Shown in pieces: positions 30,366 through 38,741 of a stretch of DNA of 64,000 bases. The DNA is from Opitutales bacterium (GTDB lineage Bacteria; Verrucomicrobiota; Verrucomicrobiia; Opitutales; UBA2995). Location of the stretch: assembly GCA_022824405.1 (NCBI GenBank), contig JAJDZZ010000026.1, forward strand, positions 1-64,000. Direction: 5' to 3'. The notes below the pieces were generated by a model. That model was not told where the DNA came from. It searched no databases and was given only the letters and a program-made list of their open reading frames with translations. Numbering within the stretch: the first letter of the stretch is position 1; each line of letters starts with the position of its first letter. A program made the position numbers and the translations under genes.

Positions 30366-32378
30366 ATGGATAAAATGAGTGACGAGGTGGAACATCGCAT
30401 GAGGTTGCTGCGGGAAAAAGTGAGCTATCACAACGAGCGTTACTACCGATATGCAGAGCCGGAAATTTCGGATCGCCAATACGACCACCTCAAACGGGAA
30501 CTGGAGGATTTGGAGCGTGAGTATCCAGAATTTGCGCGTCCCGACTCTCCCTCTTCAGAGGTGGGCGATGACCGGCTTGAGAGTTTCCCAAACTATGACC
30601 ATCGCTTGCCCATGCAGAGTTTGGACAACACCTACCGTTTTGGGGAATTGCGGGATTTTGCCAACCGGTTGGAACGGCTTCTGGGGGAGGGTGAGTTGGA
30701 GTTCGTGGTCGAGCCCAAAATTGATGGGATGGCGGTCAGCACAACCTATGAAGGGGGAAAGTTTATCCGTGCCGTGACCCGTGGAAACGGAATCCAGGGG
30801 GACGATATTACGGCCAATTTTGCCTTGATCCCCAATTATCCGAAGGTCCTGACTGCCCCTTACCCCGAGGTATTGGAGGTTCGTGGAGAAATTTACATGA
30901 CCTTGCCCGAGTTTAAACGAATCAATAGCGGGCGCTTGAAAGAGGGGCTTCCCCTGTTTGCCAACCCCAGAAACCTCGCCGCCGGAACGGTTAAAATGCT
31001 AAGCCGCAAGGAGGCCGGGAGTCGGAGGTTGACGTGGGTGGCCCACGGTCTGGGTTACTGCGATCCGGGCTACTACGATACCCTGACGGATTTTTTCATG
31101 GATCTAAGACGGTGGAACTTTCCCAGGGTGCAAAATCACTGGGTCGGAAGGGGAGTGGACTTTTGTATTTCTGCCATCGGCGAGTTGGACGGACTGCGCA
31201 AGGATTACGCTTACTCCACGGACGGTGCGGTGCTGAAATTGAATCGCATTGGGTGGCAAATCCAGGCGGGCAGCACGGCCAAAGCCCCTCGCTGGGCCAT
31301 CGCTTATAAATTTGAGGCGGAGCAAGCGGTCACGCGATTGCTCGACATTTCCATACAAGTGGGAAGAACGGGCACCTTGTCACCGGTGGCAATCCTGGAA
31401 CCCGTCCAGTTGGGGGGAACGACCGTTTCCAGGGCGACCCTTCACAACCGCGATGAAATAGCCCGAAAGGACGTTCGGATCGGCGACTTCGTAAAGGTCG
31501 AAAAAGCCGGGGAAATCATTCCGGCCATCATAGAGCCGGTGATGGATAAACGTGCCTCCGGGCTGGCCCCCTATGTATTTCCCACGAAATGCCCGGCATG
31601 CCAAACCGAGGTGATTCCCACCGAGGGGGAAGCGGCCTTGCGTTGCCCCAACACGATGGGGTGTCCTCCCCAGATTCGAAGACGAATCGGTTTTTTCGCT
31701 TCCAGGCAATGCATGGATATCGAAGGATTGGGCGAGGCCGTGGTGGACCAACTGGTGGGGCGGGAACTGGTGGCTTCTCCCGTCGATTTATACGGTTTGG
31801 AGAAAAAGGATTTGCTCGAGCTGGATAAGTTTGCCGAAAAATCGGCCGACAATCTTCTGAAAGCTCTGGAGGAAAGCAAGGGCCGGGAGCTTTGGCGGCT
31901 GATCCACGGCTTGGGAATTCAACACGTCGGCGTGGCGGCCTCCAAATTGTTGGCCCAGACCTTCCTGGACTTGGAAAAGCTGGCCGGGGCCACGGCGGAT
32001 CAACTTATTGAGATCGAAGGGATCGGCCCCATCGTCGCACAAAGCATCGTGACCTATTTTGGGGATCCCATCCATGGAAAAATAGTGCATGGATTGATAG
32101 CGGCGGGATTGACCGTCACTTCCTCACTCTCCGAGCGGTCCGGATCAATACAAGCTGTGGCTGGCAAGACTTTCGTGCTTACGGGCGTCCTGCCCAATTT
32201 GAAGCGCAATGAAGCCAGGGAACGCATCGAGAAGGCCGGAGGAAAGGTCGTGGGAAGCGTCAGTAAAAAAACGGCTTTTTTGGTAGCTGGTCAGAAGGCC
32301 GGATCCAAACTCCAGGCGGCCAAGAGGCTGGGGATAGAGGTATTGAGCGAGCGCGAGCTTTTGGAACTCATGGAATGA
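30366..32378 (+). CDS. ligA: NAD-dependent DNA ligase LigA
   Basis: 670-residue NAD+-dependent ligase that seals nicks in replication and repair. The adenylated lysine is in VVEPKIDGMA. NAD-domain Ia residues (YHNERYY...ISDRQYDHL) precede it. The OB fold contains GRTGTLSPVA, and the zinc cysteines are CPAC...C-x5-C (CPNTMGC). Helix-hairpin-helix repeats (IEGLGEAVVDQL, IEGIGPIVAQSI) and a C-terminal BRCT domain (GKTFVLTGVLPNLKR) complete the protein. The ATG at 30366 follows an AGGAG box at 30348-30352; an in-frame extension to 30231 is not conserved. It is divergent from the PSCyt1/DUF1553 gene. Confidence 0.97.
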   Translation: MDKMSDEVEHRMRLLREKVSYHNERYYRYAEPEISDRQYDHLKRELEDLEREYPEFARPDSPSSEVGDDRLESFPNYDHRLPMQSLDNTYRFGELRDFANRLERLLGEGELEFVVEPKIDGMAVSTTYEGGKFIRAVTRGNGIQGDDITANFALIPNYPKVLTAPYPEVLEVRGEIYMTLPEFKRINSGRLKEGLPLFANPRNLAAGTVKMLSRKEAGSRRLTWVAHGLGYCDPGYYDTLTDFFMDLRRWNFPRVQNHWVGRGVDFCISAIGELDGLRKDYAYSTDGAVLKLNRIGWQIQAGSTAKAPRWAIAYKFEAEQAVTRLLDISIQVGRTGTLSPVAILEPVQLGGTTVSRATLHNRDEIARKDVRIGDFVKVEKAGEIIPAIIEPVMDKRASGLAPYVFPTKCPACQTEVIPTEGEAALRCPNTMGCPPQIRRRIGFFASRQCMDIEGLGEAVVDQLVGRELVASPVDLYGLEKKDLLELDKFAEKSADNLLKALEESKGRELWRLIHGLGIQHVGVAASKLLAQTFLDLEKLAGATADQLIEIEGIGPIVAQSIVTYFGDPIHGKIVHGLIAAGLTVTSSLSERSGSIQAVAGKTFVLTGVLPNLKRNEARERIEKAGGKVVGSVSKKTAFLVAGQKAGSKLQAAKRLGIEVLSERELLELME

Positions 32379-32393
32379 GAGGAAAACCCCGGG

Positions 32394-33020
32394 CTAGGGA
32401 GTGGGGTTTCCGTCGGTCGGGGCGCTGACCACGACCTCGTTGTCGAAATAAATGGAAACCGGGTCAGGGGTTGTTGCAGCCACGGGTCCACGCCGGGGTA
32501 GGGGGCTTGGGGAGGCCGTAGAAGTGGCCGCGGGAGTAACTTGGATACCGAGGATTTCAGAGGCTTCGATGGCTCCCGATACCGTGGCGCCGGCAATTAT
32601 CGAGGCCACATCCCCTCCCATTTCCTCCTTGATTCTCGTCACCAGGCGGGCGGCGACATCGGCCGAATACCAATCCGAGGCCAAGTGGACAATACACAGC
32701 TTTGCCGAAATTTTGGCGCCCAGATAGACCGAATCATAGGCGAAATCTTTCAGTTGGTTCAAGATGGTGCGGTGAACCTTCAGTAGTTCATTGGCATCCA
32801 TGGATTCGGGCAGGTAGAGTTGGGACAGACATCCTTCCAGCGCTTCCTCATTCTCTGGGAATTGGGAGATGCAATCTGCCACCTGGTTTGCCCTGGCCAA
32901 ATTGAGAGGGAAGGAAAAAAACAGGACGGAAACGAGGGCAAAGGGGATGGGCCCTATTGAAAACTTCCCTCTGAGATCCCATCTGTAATGTATCACTGCT
33001 TTGCTGGCTAACTTCGTCAA
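32394..33020 (-). CDS. Hypothetical exported protein
   Basis: 208 residues, not recognised. A hydrophobic segment at about 28-44 (FALVSVLFFSFPLNLARA) after a basic N-terminus looks like a signal peptide or anchor. The mature part has C-x(n)-C pairs near its start (DCISQFPENEEALEGCLSQ), a helical middle (KVHRTILNQLKDFAYDSVYLGAKISAKLCIVHLASDW) and a Pro/Ala/Ser-rich C-terminus of about 45 residues, probably disordered. The middle contains a Gly/Ala-rich helix (ASIIAGATVSGAIEASEI). It converges with ligA, 15 bp apart, and lies just downstream of the dnaA pair. The start is uncertain. Nothing supports a specific function. Confidence 0.6.
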   Translation of the reverse strand: MTKLASKAVIHYRWDLRGKFSIGPIPFALVSVLFFSFPLNLARANQVADCISQFPENEEALEGCLSQLYLPESMDANELLKVHRTILNQLKDFAYDSVYLGAKISAKLCIVHLASDWYSADVAARLVTRIKEEMGGDVASIIAGATVSGAIEASEILGIQVTPAATSTASPSPLPRRGPVAATTPDPVSIYFDNEVVVSAPTDGNPTP

Positions 33021-33060
33021 TTGGGCCGAAGAGTAAAGCTCAAAGCTGCAAAAACCGGAT

Positions 33061-33546
33061 TCATAAGCCGCGGTTTTGCAACAAGGCGCTCAATTCTTTC
33101 TGAAACGCCTCCAAATCATCCTCAGTGGGTTGGTATCCCTCCTTCTCGGCATTCAAGACCAACCGCCCGATCTGGTCCAAAGCCCATTCGGCCGTATTTC
33201 CATCGGAAAAAGTCACCTCTCCACCGGCCACGGCTCCGGGCCGGTTGATGGGGTGCAGGCTTACCCTCACCTTGCCTCTCCCGGTCTCGGCAGCGGCAAA
33301 ATCAACCCTTTCGTCTCCTTGCCCTACTTCTTCCAAATTCTCATGAGCCGTTTGGGAAAATTCGGAATCGACCGGCTTGGGTTGGGAAAGCAAATCCAGG
33401 TTCAAATCGTCCAGCAGAAAGCGGGTTTCCATGTAAGTAATGGAAATGCCAAAGACTTCGTTCAGGCGCCGTTGAATCTCGCCCAACTTGAGTCCCTCGG
33501 CCACCCATCCGGATAAAACCTCTTTCTGGGAGTTGCTCAACTCCAT
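33061..33546 (-). CDS. Small HTH-like protein coupled to dnaA
   Basis: 161 residues, family not recognised. Residues 1-50 (LSGWVAEGLKLGEIQRRLNEVFG) resemble a helix-turn-helix of the recombinase/transposase or sigma-region-4 type. A glutamate-rich linker follows, then a compact beta-rich domain (KVRVSLHPINRPGAVAGGEVTFSDGNTAEWALDQIG) and a C-terminal helix. The ATG lies one nucleotide after the dnaA stop, so translation is almost certainly coupled. An in-frame extension to 33687 would lie inside dnaA and is not credible. The context points to a role near replication initiation, as DNA-binding partner or regulator of DnaA; this is inference. Confidence 0.75.
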   Translation of the reverse strand: MELSNSQKEVLSGWVAEGLKLGEIQRRLNEVFGISITYMETRFLLDDLNLDLLSQPKPVDSEFSQTAHENLEEVGQGDERVDFAAAETGRGKVRVSLHPINRPGAVAGGEVTFSDGNTAEWALDQIGRLVLNAEKEGYQPTEDDLEAFQKELSALLQNRGL

Positions 33547-33547
33547 T

Positions 33548-34951
33548 TCAACCCTTGGATTTTGCCAGTTGGGTCTTGAGGTATTCCACGCTACGGCGGG
33601 TGGATTCGTCCTGATCCATGATATTTTCCACCGTTTTGCAGGCGTGGATGACCGTCCCATGATCCCGTCCGCCAAAGGCTTCACCAATTTCCTTGAGGGG
33701 ATGACTGGTCAGGATTCGGCTCAAGTACATGGCAATTTGCCTGGGAAAAACGATGTTGGCCGGGCGGCGCCGACTCACCATGTCGGAAAGACGGAGGTTG
33801 AAGAAATGGGTGACCCGTTTCTGAATTTTCTCGATCGTCACCTGATTCTGGGCTTCCTCCTGCAGGATGTCGCTTAGGAGTTGTTCCGCCACTTCCAGGT
33901 TTACCTCCTTGGCCATCAGAGCTGAGTAACTGGCCACCCGGGTCAGGGCCCCTTCGAGACGGCGAATATTCCGCGACACGTGTTCGGCAATAAATTGAAG
34001 GACATCCGGGGGTAATTGAATTCCCAGCAATTTCATCTTATTGGTCAAAATGGCGATTCGGGTTTCAAGGTCCGGCGCCTGCATGTCGGAGACCAATCCC
34101 CACTGGAACCGCGAAACCAGCCGACTCTCCAATTTGGCTATTTCTCCGGCCGGCCGGTCGCTGGTAAGGAAGATCTGGTTTCCGGATTCGAAGAGGTCGT
34201 TGAAAGTGTGAAAGAATTCCTCCTGGATCCTTTCCTTTCCGCTGAGAAAATGGATGTCATCGATCAGGAGGACATCCACACTGCGGTAACGCTTGCGAAA
34301 CTTTACCAGGGTATTCTCCTGGATGGCCCGAATAAATTCGTTGGTAAATTTTTCAGTGGAGACATAGGCTACCTTGGCCCGGCGGTTTTTCTTTGAAATG
34401 AAGTGCCCCACCGAATGCATGAGATGGGTTTTTCCCAGACCGGTGTCACCGTAGATGAATAGGGGGTTGTAAGCTCTCCCCGGGGAATTGCTGATGGCCA
34501 CCGCTGCGGCATGGGCCAGGTTGTTGTTTGCTCCAACTACAAAATTCTCAAATGTATTTTTCGGATTGAGGATATTGCCGATGGTGGGTGAGGTTTCCGG
34601 AAACCGGTTCACCCCGGGCGCGTCCTCTTCGGTTCGCCCTAATTCCCGGGCATCCCGGTTGCGTTCCAATTCCAATTCCCGCCTCCGGTTATTTGTTTCC
34701 GATACCTCCAACGAGACCTTGATAGGGTGTCCCGCCACGACACGGATCTCATCCGAGATAAGATCGAGGTAGTTGTCCTCAACCCAGATGGATGAAAAAT
34801 TATCGGGTACGCTCAGGACGACTTTGGTATCGGTTTGCCGCAGACAGTGAATGGGCTTGAACCACATGTTGTAGACATCGCCCTCGAATTTCCCTTTCAG
34901 TTCGGGTTTTACGACATCCCACAGGGTCTGAACTTTGGAAAATTTTGCCAT
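33548..34951 (-). CDS. dnaA: Chromosomal replication initiator DnaA
   Basis: 467-residue AAA+ initiator that melts oriC. The N-terminal DnaB/HU interaction domain is followed by a linker and the AAA+ core: Walker A GDTGLGKTHL and Walker B VLLIDDIHFLSGKERIQEEF. The C-terminal DNA-binding domain holds the DnaA signature GGRDHGTVIHACKTVENI. An upstream in-frame TTG at 34960 exists, but the ATG at 34951 matches the family start. The ribosome site is weak (GGAAATT). DnaA boxes occur in the spacer directly upstream. The next gene downstream starts one nucleotide after the stop. dnaN and recF, the usual partners, are not adjacent. Confidence 0.97.
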   Translation of the reverse strand: MAKFSKVQTLWDVVKPELKGKFEGDVYNMWFKPIHCLRQTDTKVVLSVPDNFSSIWVEDNYLDLISDEIRVVAGHPIKVSLEVSETNNRRRELELERNRDARELGRTEEDAPGVNRFPETSPTIGNILNPKNTFENFVVGANNNLAHAAAVAISNSPGRAYNPLFIYGDTGLGKTHLMHSVGHFISKKNRRAKVAYVSTEKFTNEFIRAIQENTLVKFRKRYRSVDVLLIDDIHFLSGKERIQEEFFHTFNDLFESGNQIFLTSDRPAGEIAKLESRLVSRFQWGLVSDMQAPDLETRIAILTNKMKLLGIQLPPDVLQFIAEHVSRNIRRLEGALTRVASYSALMAKEVNLEVAEQLLSDILQEEAQNQVTIEKIQKRVTHFFNLRLSDMVSRRRPANIVFPRQIAMYLSRILTSHPLKEIGEAFGGRDHGTVIHACKTVENIMDQDESTRRSVEYLKTQLAKSKG

Positions 34952-35458
34952 AATTTCCAATTCGACTCACAATTATTCACAAGTCGCGAGGATCCCGCGG
35001 GCGGCATAGTGTGGTAGAGAGCGTACGAGTGGGCCCGAGGCAATTAAGGCGTCATTTTGCATTCAGTTAGAAAAATTGAACTACCGGGAAGAGGATGGTG
35101 CTTTAAATAAATTATTGATTGGTAGCAGGTTATAGGAAAAGTGCAGATCGGAATTTAAAAAAACAAGGGAGCAAAAACCAGCTTGGAAGTTTCAGTCCTT
35201 TGATGCTGCCCCCATCGCTTAATGAGGATTGGATTTTTCTTCCCATTTTCAAGACGAACTTTTCCACAACTTATTAACGTTGGTTTGCCAGTAACTTATC
35301 CGAGAAAATTCCTTGCAATTGACGGGGTAATTTTTCAATGCCGGAAGCTTGTCATTACAAGAGGCTTAGAAAATCGGACCAGCGTTTGGAGCCCGCTCGG
35401 AAGCCGTCATTTGGTCCGATGATTTGAGGGATCGACCTCATTTATTAACACAAAAATA
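34952..35458. other. AT-rich spacer with DnaA boxes; candidate oriC
   Basis: A 507-bp spacer between dnaA and hprK with no credible gene. It contains a consensus DnaA box TTATTCACA (34973-34981), a relaxed-consensus box TTTTCCACA (35260-35268), a partial match TTATCCGAG (35296-35304) and an AT-rich stretch around 35100-35165 that could be an unwinding element. The boxes fit dnaA autoregulation or a replication origin. Two good boxes are few for a full oriC. Confidence 0.45.
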
Positions 35459-36427
35459 TTATGAACCGGTTTGTTGAGCCATGTGAGCGAGGAGCCGTTG
35501 GTTGAATTCTCTGGCCGAGTCATGGCCCATAATCCGAGCCGCTTTCACCATGGCGGCAACTTCGACCAGGCGGGCCAGATCCCGGCCGGGGCGAATATAG
35601 AATTCGATGTGCGGCACATCGATGCCGAGGATGTTAAAGTAACTTTGTTCCAACCCGGTACGCTCCTCTTCGTGTTCGGCCGACCACTCCCGAAAGGAGA
35701 CGACCAGATCGATACGTTTTTCCAACCGCACGTTGCGGATTCCGAACAATTCGACCACATTGATAATGCCGATTCCCCGGCATTCCATATAGCCTCGATT
35801 GAGTTCGGAGCTTTGGCCGATGAGTTCGGTTTCGTTTATCAGTTTTACGTAGATGAGATCATCCGCCACCAGGCTGTGACCGCGTTCGATCAGGGCCACT
35901 GCGCATTCGCTTTTACCGATCCCGCTTTTGCCCCTCAACAGGGTGCCGATTCCCCTTATGTCGAGCATGGTGCCGTGTTCGGTTACCTGAGGCGCGAAGG
36001 CGTGATCGAGCAGGACTGTGGCGGTTGTGACGAACTGATTGGAGGCGATGGGCGACCGGAACAAGGGAATGCCGTAACGGTCCGCCGCCTCCACCATGCT
36101 GGGGGTCGGTTCCAGGTTTCGGGTAACGGCCATGCAGGGAATTTTCAGTTTGGCAAATCGATCCAGCATATTGTTCTGCTCGGCCTGGCTCAGCGTCTCC
36201 ATATAGGCCATCTCGCCTGCCCCGAACAATTGCAATCGCCTGGCCCCAAAACAAGTGAGGAAACCGGTCATGGCTATGCCGGGCCGGTTGACACTCTTCT
36301 CCTCGATGACGGTATGCAGCCCCTCTTTTCCAGCCACCAAGGTGAGCTGCAAGGGATCTTTGAACTTCTCATACAAGGTCTGGACTTCGATACCTTGGAC
36401 CAATTTGGGTTGTGCTCGGATATCCAT
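35459..36427 (-). CDS. hprK: HPr kinase/phosphorylase
   Basis: 322-residue bifunctional serine kinase/phosphorylase acting on the phosphocarrier HPr and linking carbon state to regulation. The Walker A motif is LRGKSGIGKSECA, and the conserved HprK signature is MECRGIGIINVVELFG. Residues such as H-S-L-V-A-D-D-L near the nucleotide site are intact. The N-terminal domain (residues 1-130) is of the usual size. It is the last gene of the kdsC-lpt operon, 9 nt after lptB. In gamma-proteobacteria the corresponding place is held by rpoN, hpf and ptsN; here HprK replaces them directly. Confidence 0.96.
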   Translation of the reverse strand: MDIRAQPKLVQGIEVQTLYEKFKDPLQLTLVAGKEGLHTVIEEKSVNRPGIAMTGFLTCFGARRLQLFGAGEMAYMETLSQAEQNNMLDRFAKLKIPCMAVTRNLEPTPSMVEAADRYGIPLFRSPIASNQFVTTATVLLDHAFAPQVTEHGTMLDIRGIGTLLRGKSGIGKSECAVALIERGHSLVADDLIYVKLINETELIGQSSELNRGYMECRGIGIINVVELFGIRNVRLEKRIDLVVSFREWSAEHEEERTGLEQSYFNILGIDVPHIEFYIRPGRDLARLVEVAAMVKAARIMGHDSAREFNQRLLAHMAQQTGS

Positions 36428-36436
36428 CGGCGGTCC

Positions 36437-37168
36437 TCAAAGGTTGAAATTTTCACCCAGATAAAATTCCCGGCTCACTTCGTCATTGGTTAAAAAATTG
36501 CTCGTTCCCTCTCGAAGGACTTGTCCGTTGTGGAGGAGATAGGCACGATTTACAATCCTCAAAGTTTCGCGCACGTTGTGGTCGGTAATCAGGATTCCGA
36601 TTCCTCGTTTGCTCAATTCGAGGACAATTTTCTGAACTTCCGCTACGTTTATGGGGTCTACTCCGCTAAACGGTTCGTCCATGAGGAGAAACTTGGGTTC
36701 CGTGACCAGGGCACGGGAAATTTCCAGCCTGCGTCGCTCACCCCCGCTCAGGGTGTAGGCTTTCTGTTTGGAAAGATGGGTGAGCCCCAGTTCATTGAGG
36801 TGATGGTCGATCCTTTCTTTGCGCAATTTTCTTTTGATGGGCAAGGTGTCGACAATGGCCTTTATGTTATCGTAAACGGACAGGTTTCTGAAGACGGAAG
36901 GTTCTTGGGGGAGATACCCGATGCCCAGTCGGGAGCGCCGGTGCATGGAGTAGCGCGTCACGTCGACCTCGCCTATCGACACCCTGCCACCCGAAACCGG
37001 CACCAGGCCGACGATCATGTAGAAGGTGGTGGTTTTCCCCGCGCCGTTGGGACCGAGCAAACCCACTACCTCGCCCGAGGATACCTGGATGTTGACTTTG
37101 TCCACTACTTTACGGCCAGAGTAGCTCTTCTCCAGGTCGAGGGTGGAAATTGTTACCGTTGCGGCCAT
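36437..37168 (-). CDS. lptB: LPS export ABC transporter ATP-binding protein LptB
   Basis: 243-residue cytoplasmic ATPase that powers LPS extraction through LptFG. Walker A is GPNGAGKTTTFYMIVG, the signature is LSGGERRRLEISRAL, and Walker B is FLLMDEPFSGVDPI with switch histidine in LITDHNVRETL. Sequence and length fit LptB rather than amino-acid transporters of the same clan. It is 6 nt after the LptA-like gene and 9 nt before hprK. LptF and LptG are not in this window and must be encoded elsewhere. Confidence 0.95.
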   Translation of the reverse strand: MAATVTISTLDLEKSYSGRKVVDKVNIQVSSGEVVGLLGPNGAGKTTTFYMIVGLVPVSGGRVSIGEVDVTRYSMHRRSRLGIGYLPQEPSVFRNLSVYDNIKAIVDTLPIKRKLRKERIDHHLNELGLTHLSKQKAYTLSGGERRRLEISRALVTEPKFLLMDEPFSGVDPINVAEVQKIVLELSKRGIGILITDHNVRETLRIVNRAYLLHNGQVLREGTSNFLTNDEVSREFYLGENFNL

Positions 37169-37174
37169 TTCCGC

Positions 37175-37741
37175 TCAATTCCGCCCATTGGATTCGGCTT
37201 GGTCGTCCGCCGTTTCATCGGGAGCTTCGGGATCGGGACCCAAATCCGGTAAATTGGGAAGGGTGACCTTGACCCGTTGTTCCCCTCCCCGGACCAAGGC
37301 GCGGCGCTGACCGTGAAACCATTCAATTTCCGTTCCCGAAACCGTTCCCTGGGCATCCGTTACCACGGGTCTTTCAGTCAACAATACCTTCCCCTCTTCG
37401 GGAAAGAATTCGGCCCGGCCTCCCGACGCGGAACGACCTTTTTGTTCCACGCGCACATTTCCGATGGCAATGATCTCGGTCACTTTCCCAATCCTGCCGA
37501 TCGTATCGCTGGGATCGCCTCGCTTGACGGAGGTAATATGCAGCTCATCGCAAGTCAGGCGGAGGTTGGTGCCGACCACTTGAACCCGGCCGGCAATGTG
37601 AAATTCGGACCTTTCATCCCCACTCAACATTTCCAGGCGATCTCCCGTTATCACCGTATCGGTCGTCCCCCCCATCTCTAGTGCCCGGACCGTGGGGAGC
37701 AGGCCCAAAAGAGTCAGGAGGGTAATAAAAAACTTCCTCAT
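37175..37741 (-). CDS. lptA: LptA/OstA-like periplasmic LPS bridge protein
   Basis: 188 residues with a signal peptide (MRKFFITLLTLLGLLPTVRA). The OstA-like beta-jellyroll repeats appear as TDTVITGDRLEMLSG, SEFHIAGRVQVVGTNLRLTCDEL and TEIIAIGNVRVEQKGRSASGGRAEFF, with a last strand RALVRGGEQRVKVTLP. The acidic C-terminal tail (PDPEAPDETADDQAE) is an extra compared with E. coli LptA. It would form the periplasmic bridge carrying LPS to LptD. The ATG overlaps the lptC stop by 4 bp. Identification relies on fold pattern plus the kdsC-lptC-lptA-lptB order. Confidence 0.85.
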   Translation of the reverse strand: MRKFFITLLTLLGLLPTVRALEMGGTTDTVITGDRLEMLSGDERSEFHIAGRVQVVGTNLRLTCDELHITSVKRGDPSDTIGRIGKVTEIIAIGNVRVEQKGRSASGGRAEFFPEEGKVLLTERPVVTDAQGTVSGTEIEWFHGQRRALVRGGEQRVKVTLPNLPDLGPDPEAPDETADDQAESNGRN

Positions 37742-38193
37742 TTGAAAAAGGGTTCCATTTCGTAGTCTAAAACAACTTTTACATTCTCACTCACCTGGAT
37801 GAGCCGGGCTTGCTGGTCATACCTCCATTCTTCCCCTTCTATGGTAAAGTCTTCGGAAACCACTTTGACCCCCCGATCTCCGAACAACAATTTGTTTTGG
37901 CTGAGATAAGTGGCGTTGTCTCCAACCATGCGGAAATCCAGTTGGTTTTGTTCCTCCCCCGTATAAACCTCCAAATCCAACCCCTTCATGTCGACTTGCC
38001 CCTCCTCCCGGTGGGCGGCGGAATTTCCGGTCAGGAACCAAATTTTATAACCCAGATCGTTAAACATGGTGACCCTGAAACCTTCTACGGGAGCATCGGG
38101 CACGATTTGAGAACTCAGGTAAACTCCTCCGGCCAGGGCCAGAGGAAGCAAAGCGAACCACGATTTGTCCGGGAAGCGGATTTTGAGGTGCAT
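37738..38193 (-). CDS. lptC: LptC-like LPS export protein
   Basis: 151-residue membrane-anchored protein: one N-terminal transmembrane helix (WFALLPLALAGGVYLSSQIV) followed by a periplasmic beta-rich domain. Repeated strands such as FRVTMFNDLGYKIWFLTGNSA, MKGLDLEVYTGEEQNQLDFRM and GVKVVSEDFTIEGEEWRYD resemble LptC. It would accept LPS from LptBFG and hand it to LptA. Sequence identity alone would be weak evidence; its place between kdsC and lptA, with TGATG overlap to kdsC and ATGA overlap to lptA, makes the assignment good. Confidence 0.82.
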   Translation of the reverse strand: MHLKIRFPDKSWFALLPLALAGGVYLSSQIVPDAPVEGFRVTMFNDLGYKIWFLTGNSAAHREEGQVDMKGLDLEVYTGEEQNQLDFRMVGDNATYLSQNKLLFGDRGVKVVSEDFTIEGEEWRYDQQARLIQVSENVKVVLDYEMEPFFK

Positions 38194-38738
38194 CAGGATT
38201 TATGGGATAGAGCTAAGACGCTATGGTTACGACTTTCAAGTATTCGGTCGCACACTTGGCGAACTGCCCCCTTGCCACCATCCCTGTCGGTGGTCCAGTC
38301 GGCCCATTGCAAAGCCAGTGGGTCCCCATCCGCCACGGTAATCCCAATGCCGGCATACCTAATGGCGGGGACGTCGATCACATCGTCTCCCACGTAGCAG
38401 ATCTCTTCCGGAGCCAATTTCAATTGGCCGGCCAGTTCCTCCAGGGCTGTGCCTTTGTCCTTCCTCCCCTGGATGATGTGGTGAAAGCGCAGTTCGGTCA
38501 TGCGGGAGGTGGTGGCGGCGGACAAGCGACCCGAAATGACGGCGAGGATCACCCCGGCCTTTCTCAGGCACACCAACCCCAGGCCATCCAGGACGGAAAA
38601 TTGTTTCAGTTCGAATCCATCCGGACCCGTAAAGATGGTTCCATCCGTGAGCACGCCGTCCACGTCGAGGGCGAGCAGCTTGATTTTACGCCACTCCAAT
38701 TCGGACGGAGGGGTGGGGTGCGAATTTTTTTCTCCCAT
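38193..38738 (-). CDS. kdsC: KDO 8-phosphate phosphatase KdsC
   Basis: 181-residue HAD phosphatase of the KdsC type that removes phosphate from KDO-8-P in LPS core synthesis. HAD motif I is LLALDVDGVLTDGT, motif II is AVISGRLS, motif III K (GRKDKGTALEEL), and motif IV is CYVGDDVIDVPAI. No cap domain, as usual for KdsC. It starts 3 nt after the E1 gene's stop and its own stop overlaps the lptC start. Presence confirms a KDO-containing LPS and hence a Gram-negative envelope. Confidence 0.93.
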   Translation of the reverse strand: MGEKNSHPTPPSELEWRKIKLLALDVDGVLTDGTIFTGPDGFELKQFSVLDGLGLVCLRKAGVILAVISGRLSAATTSRMTELRFHHIIQGRKDKGTALEELAGQLKLAPEEICYVGDDVIDVPAIRYAGIGITVADGDPLALQWADWTTDRDGGKGAVRQVCDRILESRNHSVLALSHKS

Positions 38739-38741
38739 GAC

